Of a DNA stretch of 64,000 bases, positions 60,189 to 64,000 are shown piece by piece. The DNA lies in assembly GCF_024331145.1 (NCBI RefSeq), contig NZ_JANDJO010000002.1, positions 372,001 to 436,000 of the forward strand. Reading direction: 5' to 3'. Under the pieces are notes generated by a model that did no database searches, was not told where the DNA came from, and worked only from the letters and a program-made list of their open reading frames with translations. How positions within the stretch are numbered: position 1 is the stretch's first letter; every line of letters starts with the position of its first letter. The stretch is from Shimia sp. CNT1-13L.2. GTDB lineage: Bacteria; Pseudomonadota; Alphaproteobacteria; Rhodobacterales; Rhodobacteraceae. The position numbers and the translations under genes were made by a program.

Positions 60189-60833
60189 TCAAAAGGCGTG
60201 ATCGCGCCCGTCCCAGGTGCGGAAACAGCCGGTGGTCTTTAGGTCGAGTTCATCGAACCGCCGCACCAACCCGTCGGCGCTTTCGTCAACCGTGATGTCT
60301 GCGGCCTCGGTGCCCATGTCGGTCTTGACCCAGCCGGGGTGATAGATCCCCACGGCGATGCCGATATGGGCCAGATCGGTGGCAAGGTTGCGCCCCAGGT
60401 TAAGGGCCGCGGCCTTTGATGCGCGGTAGATATACGAGCCGCCCGGCGCGCGTTCTTGCGAGGCCATCTGGCTCGAGATGATCGCGATCTTCGGGGCCTT
60501 CGAGAGCTGCAGGTTCGGCAAGAGGTTCTGCACCGTGAGGAACACCCCAGTGACATTGGCCGCCATGGTCTCGGCCCACATCTCGGGCGGATAGCCATCA
60601 GCCAGACTCTCGTGCTTGTCGAAGTACACCCCGGCGTTGCAGACCAACAAATCAACCGGACGGCTGTCGAGTGTCTGGGCCATCGCCGCGTGATCGACCT
60701 TGTTGGTGACATCCAGTGTCAGGAATTCGCCGCCCGCGCGGGAGGTGCCTGTAACCTCGTGGCCGGCGGCGCGATAGCGGCTGTCCAGAGCCTGTCCGAT
60801 GCCACGGTTCGCGCCTGTGATGACAACATGCAT
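60189..60833 (-). CDS. Short-chain dehydrogenase/reductase
   Basis: A 214-residue SDR with TGANRGIG near residue 6, CNAGVY near 65, IISSQMAS near 118 and the catalytic YRASKAA near 136. The C-terminal part YHPGWVKTDMGTEAADITVDES matches a carbonyl-reductase-like (CsgA/sniffer) subgroup. Substrate unknown. It starts at ATG 60833. Confidence 0.88.
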   Translation of the reverse strand: MHVVITGANRGIGQALDSRYRAAGHEVTGTSRAGGEFLTLDVTNKVDHAAMAQTLDSRPVDLLVCNAGVYFDKHESLADGYPPEMWAETMAANVTGVFLTVQNLLPNLQLSKAPKIAIISSQMASQERAPGGSYIYRASKAAALNLGRNLATDLAHIGIAVGIYHPGWVKTDMGTEAADITVDESADGLVRRFDELDLKTTGCFRTWDGRDHAF

Positions 60834-60909
60834 GTGCGGTTCCTTCCTGCGGAGACTCGAAACGAGATCTCCCGCAGCTTAACCACGAAGCGGCAATCAG
60901 GTGTAGGGT

Positions 60910-61368
60910 TTAGTTGCTTTTGCGGCCCGGACGGAACGGCAGCGGGGCCACCGGGATGCCATCTTCGATCAGCGCCTTGGCCTCGTCCGGCTTGGCTTCG
61001 CCATAGATCGCGCGTTCCGGCGCGTCACCTAGGTGCATGGCGCGGGCTTCCTCGGCGAAATTGCCGCCGACATAGTCTGAATTGGCCTCGACCTGTTTGC
61101 GGAATTCGGCCAGCGCGGTTTCCATTTCGGTCTTGGGGCCGCTCAGTGGGGCCGGTGCGGCCTCTTGCCGGGCTTCCTGTGCGGGCTTTGCCGCCGCCTT
61201 GCGGGCCGGGCGCACACGCGGGGCCATGATCGCCTTTTCCACCTGCATATCACCGCAAACGGCACAGGCCACCATGCCGGCCGCTTTCAGCTTGTCAAAA
61301 GCCTCTGCCGACTGGAACCAGCTGTCGAACTTGTGGTCCTTGCTGCATTTGAGCGTGTACTGGATCAT
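60910..61368 (-). CDS. DUF1178 family protein
   Basis: From ATG 61368, 152 residues beginning MIQYTLKCSKDHKFDSWFQSAE. A CxxC pair (ACAVCGD) near residue 36 could bind zinc. It continues VEKAIMAPRV, an Ala/Pro linker, and the conserved end FAEEARAMHLGDAPERAIYGEA and PLPFRPGRK. This is DUF1178, a small family of unknown function common in alphaproteobacteria. Confidence 0.88.
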   Translation of the reverse strand: MIQYTLKCSKDHKFDSWFQSAEAFDKLKAAGMVACAVCGDMQVEKAIMAPRVRPARKAAAKPAQEARQEAAPAPLSGPKTEMETALAEFRKQVEANSDYVGGNFAEEARAMHLGDAPERAIYGEAKPDEAKALIEDGIPVAPLPFRPGRKSN

Positions 61369-61448
61369 GGCTGCCCGAAGTTGACCGGCCGTATCGTGGC
61401 CGTCTGACAAAGATAATGTCGGGCAGGGGGGCGATCAAGCCAAATGGA

Positions 61449-61931
61449 TCATCGCAGGTGGCGCGCGTCGAATTTGCGCAGGATCTGGGCAAGTTCCGGC
61501 TCGCGCACCATTGCTGCCGCCTTCTTGGGGCGCATCCATTTGCGACGGCGCTCGCCGCGTTCGGGAAACTTGTCGGCGACCTTGGTGGCTTCGAGCGGGT
61601 AGACCGTGACCATCACCGGCATCATCATCTTGCCGCCGCGTGTCTTGATTTCCTTGGAGTAGGTGTAGAGCCCGATGGGCGCGTAATGCGCCACACCCTT
61701 CACGCCGGCCTCTTCCCAGGCTTCCTGTGCGGCGGCTTCGGCCGGGGTCAGGCCCGACATCGGCCAGCCCTTGGGGATGATCCAGCGCCGGGTCTGGCGG
61801 CTGGTGATCATAAGAACCTGTGTGCGGTCCTTGTGCACGCGATAGACCAGCGCCCCGAATTGGCTTCGCAGGTCGGTCTTGCGTGCCGATTGCATGGCAA
61901 TTGGCTTTGGTTTGTTGAGGTGCAGTGTCAT
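61449..61931 (-). CDS. NUDIX hydrolase
   Basis: From ATG 61931 (MTLHLNKPKPIAMQ), 160 residues. The Nudix region is IPKGWPMSGLTPAEAAAQEAWEEAGV, shown here by GWPMSG and the core QEAWEEAGV, with Gln in place of the usual Arg of the REUXEE box. It resembles diphosphoinositol or dinucleoside polyphosphate hydrolases, but the substrate cannot be inferred. The last residues (ILRKFDARHLR) are basic. Confidence 0.88.
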   Translation of the reverse strand: MTLHLNKPKPIAMQSARKTDLRSQFGALVYRVHKDRTQVLMITSRQTRRWIIPKGWPMSGLTPAEAAAQEAWEEAGVKGVAHYAPIGLYTYSKEIKTRGGKMMMPVMVTVYPLEATKVADKFPERGERRRKWMRPKKAAAMVREPELAQILRKFDARHLR

Positions 61932-62099
61932 GCTGTCCCCCGACTGCCCGTCTTGTTGTTCTTGCCCCAAGGATACGCCAGCTTGCCTGCCGCGCCAATG
62001 GATTCTTGGGGCGAACTTGTCTTGTATTACAGGGGATAGGCGTCAGGTCACCTGTGGTGCATCGTCTAAAGCCTTTGTTTTGATTGGGAAACTTCCCGC

Positions 62100-63206
62100 C
62101 TACGCCTCGTAGGTGGCGACCGGCGCACCAAGGCTTTCAAAGTCCGGCGTAACGCCCAGACCAGGCGTATCGGGCGCATAAAGCTTGCCGTTCTTCACCG
62201 TCGGGCCGCCGATTCCCGTGCTGCGGGTCACGTAGTGGTGCAGGTCGGTGGTGTTTTGCAGCATCTCTTCCGGAGTCGAGGTTGCAAAATGCGCCACCGC
62301 CGAGGATGTGATCTGGCCGCCCCACGTGTCTTCGCTGACCACCGGAATGCCGTGATCAATCAGGAAATCGCGCACCCGGCGGGCCTTGGACAATCCCCCA
62401 AGGTTCGAGATTTTCAGACAGCAGATCTCGGCCCCGCGATCCTCTACAATGCGGCGCGCCATCTGGATACCGGTCACGCATTCATCCAGCTTCATCGGCT
62501 GTTCGGCGACGCGGCGCACCTGCTGGCATTCCTCGTAGGTGTGGCAGGGCTGTTCGAGGATAAAGTCGAGATCGCGGGTGGCACGGGCCACGCGGATCGC
62601 ATTGTCGACGCGCCATCCCTGGTTGGCATCCGCCATCGCCTTTTCCCCCGGCTTGAGAAGCGGCACGGCCTGACGAATGCGGTCAATATCCGTGACCCAG
62701 TCACCGCCCACCTTGATCTGGAACTGGCGATAGCCGCTTTCCCGATGCGCCTCCAGCTCCTTGATGGTCTCGGGAACCGATTTCTGCGGTGCCACGCGGT
62801 ACATCGGAGCGCCGTTGGTCAGCTTGCCCCCCATCAGCATCCAGACCGGCTGGTCCGTGGCCTTGCCCAGAATGTCCCAGAAGGCGGCATCAAAGGGGGC
62901 CTTGGCATAGCCGTGGCCCTGCGTGATGCTGTCCATCAGCCGTTCCATCCGCCAAAGCTGGCGGGGGTCTTCCCCAAGAAGGCGCGGTGCGGCCAGTCGG
63001 GCAAAGGCCTCGACCCCTTCGGAATGCGCCACCATGTAGTTCTCGCCACAGGGGGTGAATTCGCCACAGCCCTGAAGGCCCGCGTCGGTATCCACCACCA
63101 CGACCGAGGCCATGGCCGTCTCGATGGCATTTCCCGCCCCCCAGACATAGGCCCCGTCCACATAGGCCAGCGGGGTCTTGTAGATGCGAATGCGGGTGAT
63201 CTTCAT
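62100..63206 (-). CDS. Enolase-superfamily (MR/MLE) enzyme
   Basis: A 368-residue protein. Metal ligands are D193, E218 and D241, and the candidate acid/base lysines are K165 (FQIKVGG) and K265 (CLKISNLGG). This resembles 4-hydroxyproline-betaine epimerase and cis-3-hydroxyproline dehydratase more than mandelate racemase itself. N-terminal MKITRIRIYKTPLAYVDGAY and C-terminal GLGVTPDFESLG are typical. It follows a paralogue (63210 onward) by 3 bp, so the two are an operon. The substrate is unproven. Confidence 0.85.
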   Translation of the reverse strand: MKITRIRIYKTPLAYVDGAYVWGAGNAIETAMASVVVVDTDAGLQGCGEFTPCGENYMVAHSEGVEAFARLAAPRLLGEDPRQLWRMERLMDSITQGHGYAKAPFDAAFWDILGKATDQPVWMLMGGKLTNGAPMYRVAPQKSVPETIKELEAHRESGYRQFQIKVGGDWVTDIDRIRQAVPLLKPGEKAMADANQGWRVDNAIRVARATRDLDFILEQPCHTYEECQQVRRVAEQPMKLDECVTGIQMARRIVEDRGAEICCLKISNLGGLSKARRVRDFLIDHGIPVVSEDTWGGQITSSAVAHFATSTPEEMLQNTTDLHHYVTRSTGIGGPTVKNGKLYAPDTPGLGVTPDFESLGAPVATYEA

Positions 63207-63209
63207 GGT

Positions 63210-64000
63210 CTATGCCTCCCAAACGGCGATCGGGTCGCCCATCACGTCCATATCCGGTGTCACGCCAAGGCCGGGGGCGTCGGGCGCTTCGGCCCCGCCG
63301 TCCTGCAGGGGCGCGTCAAAGGCGGCGGTTGTCACCGACACCATCGACCGCGTGTCGAGCGCCTGCCGCAGCATGTGGCGCGGCGTGGATTGCGCCATGT
63401 GCAGGATCGCGGCAAAGGCGATGTCCGATCCGGTGGTGTCCTGCACCGAGGCCACGAGGCCTGCCGCGCGGGCAATCTCGCGCTGGCGGCGCGTGCGGGT
63501 CAGTCCGCCCTGTTTCGAGATCTTGAGACCCACCCCGTCACAGGCATCACGATCAATCGCGTGGATGATGTCTTCCTCGCTCTGGACCAGTTCATCGAGC
63601 AGGATCGGCACGCGGCATCGCTGGCGCAGCGAGAGCGTCTCGCGCCATGTGGGGCAGGGCGCTTCCAGCACGAAATCCAGCCCCTCGGGCAACAGGGACA
63701 ACAGCCGCAGCGCGTGTTCCGGTGTCATGCCGTTGTTGGCGTCTGCCAGAAACCATTCGCCGGGGCGACGGTCTGCCAGACAGGCCCGGATGCGCTCGGC
63801 GTCGATCATCGGGCCGCCCTCGGCCTCCTCGGCACCGATCTTCACCGAATGCCCCATGAACCCCATCTCGCGATGGCGTGCCACGTTGGCCCGCATGGCG
63901 TCGGGCGTGTCGCTGCCAATCGACGAGATCATCGCGACCTTGCCGGGAATGCGCCCGCCCAGAAGGTCACAGACCGGCATGCCCGCCGCCTTGCCGAACA
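63210..64000 (-). CDS. Enolase-superfamily (MR/MLE) enzyme, N-terminus beyond window edge
   Basis: 263 residues are visible, entering at FGKAAGMPVCDLLGGR, so about the first 110 are outside. Lysines occur at HSVKIGAEE and GLKISKQGG, with ADANNG, FVLEAPC and ILLDELVQS matching metal-ligand positions. It ends GLGVTPDMDVMGDP, like its neighbour. The two proteins differ enough to act on different substrates or steps. It lies upstream of, and is co-transcribed with, the gene at 62100. Confidence 0.85.
   Translation of the reverse strand, partial: FGKAAGMPVCDLLGGRIPGKVAMISSIGSDTPDAMRANVARHREMGFMGHSVKIGAEEAEGGPMIDAERIRACLADRRPGEWFLADANNGMTPEHALRLLSLLPEGLDFVLEAPCPTWRETLSLRQRCRVPILLDELVQSEEDIIHAIDRDACDGVGLKISKQGGLTRTRRQREIARAAGLVASVQDTTGSDIAFAAILHMAQSTPRHMLRQALDTRSMVSVTTAAFDAPLQDGGAEAPDAPGLGVTPDMDVMGDPIAVWEA

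Overview
The window is high-GC, gene-dense chromosomal DNA that looks like a marine Rhodobacteraceae (Roseobacter group) alphaproteobacterium. The evidence is gene content and order. The coxB-ctaB-coxF-ctaG-coxC-surf1-thrC-M16 peptidase block and the NDUFA12-mlaD-DUF2155-aat-accC-accB block are typical of the group. The species cannot be named from the sequence alone. There are no rRNA, tRNA, CRISPR or insertion-sequence features, and nothing suggests a plasmid or prophage.

Left part (1-5.7 kb): a minus-strand operon for quaternary-amine or N-methyl metabolism. It runs mttB-like methyltransferase, Old-Yellow-Enzyme/TMADH-like demethylase, ProC-like reductase, then a second OYE gene cut by the window edge, with a Crp/Fnr regulator upstream. 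A 599-bp regulatory gap follows, holding an FNR-type box and a free-standing intrinsic terminator. The periplasmic nitrate reductase operon napFDAGHBC (6.3-12.5 kb) comes next and continues into moeA and a DUF2478 gene, so reductase, electron-transfer proteins and molybdenum cofactor supply are grouped together.

From 14.3 to 20.4 kb a small outer-membrane-type lipoprotein is encoded divergently from two tandem RTX calcium-binding proteins. These share an almost identical C-terminal tail at the DNA level although the rest of the second gene is visibly more AT-rich. From 20.6 to 27 kb there is housekeeping: clpP, clpX, RidA, NDUFA12, mlaD, DUF2155, aat and accBC.

From 27.2 to 32.2 kb a PAS-LuxR regulator, an acyl-CoA synthetase, a 3-hydroxybutyrate dehydrogenase-like SDR, an M23 lipoprotein and scoAB form a ketone-body and short-chain-acid neighbourhood. 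From 32.4 to 37.8 kb come topA, dprA and tldD. The aa3-type cytochrome oxidase assembly cluster follows (38.0-42.2 kb), with an FNR-type box and an unexpected terminator hairpin in the coxB leader, then thrC, an M16 peptidase and a GNAT gene.

The right part (45.5-64 kb) carries a periplasmic MBL-fold protein, an FAD-linked 2-hydroxyacid dehydrogenase, apt, a tiny ribbon-helix-helix gene, mtnP, an IalB-like secreted protein, a SulP transporter, a diheme cytochrome c4-like protein, a third RTX protein, a flavin reductase, EcsC, ptsP, lysC and several small conserved genes. It ends with two tandem enolase-superfamily genes, the second cut by the edge. A 200-bp element bounded by 33-nt inverted repeats sits between ecsC and ptsP.

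Most interesting for follow-up are the RTX pair with its shared export tail and divergent lipoprotein, the structured regions at 5.9-6.1 kb and 56.3 kb, the coxB leader, and the altered Fe-S ligand set in the demethylase.
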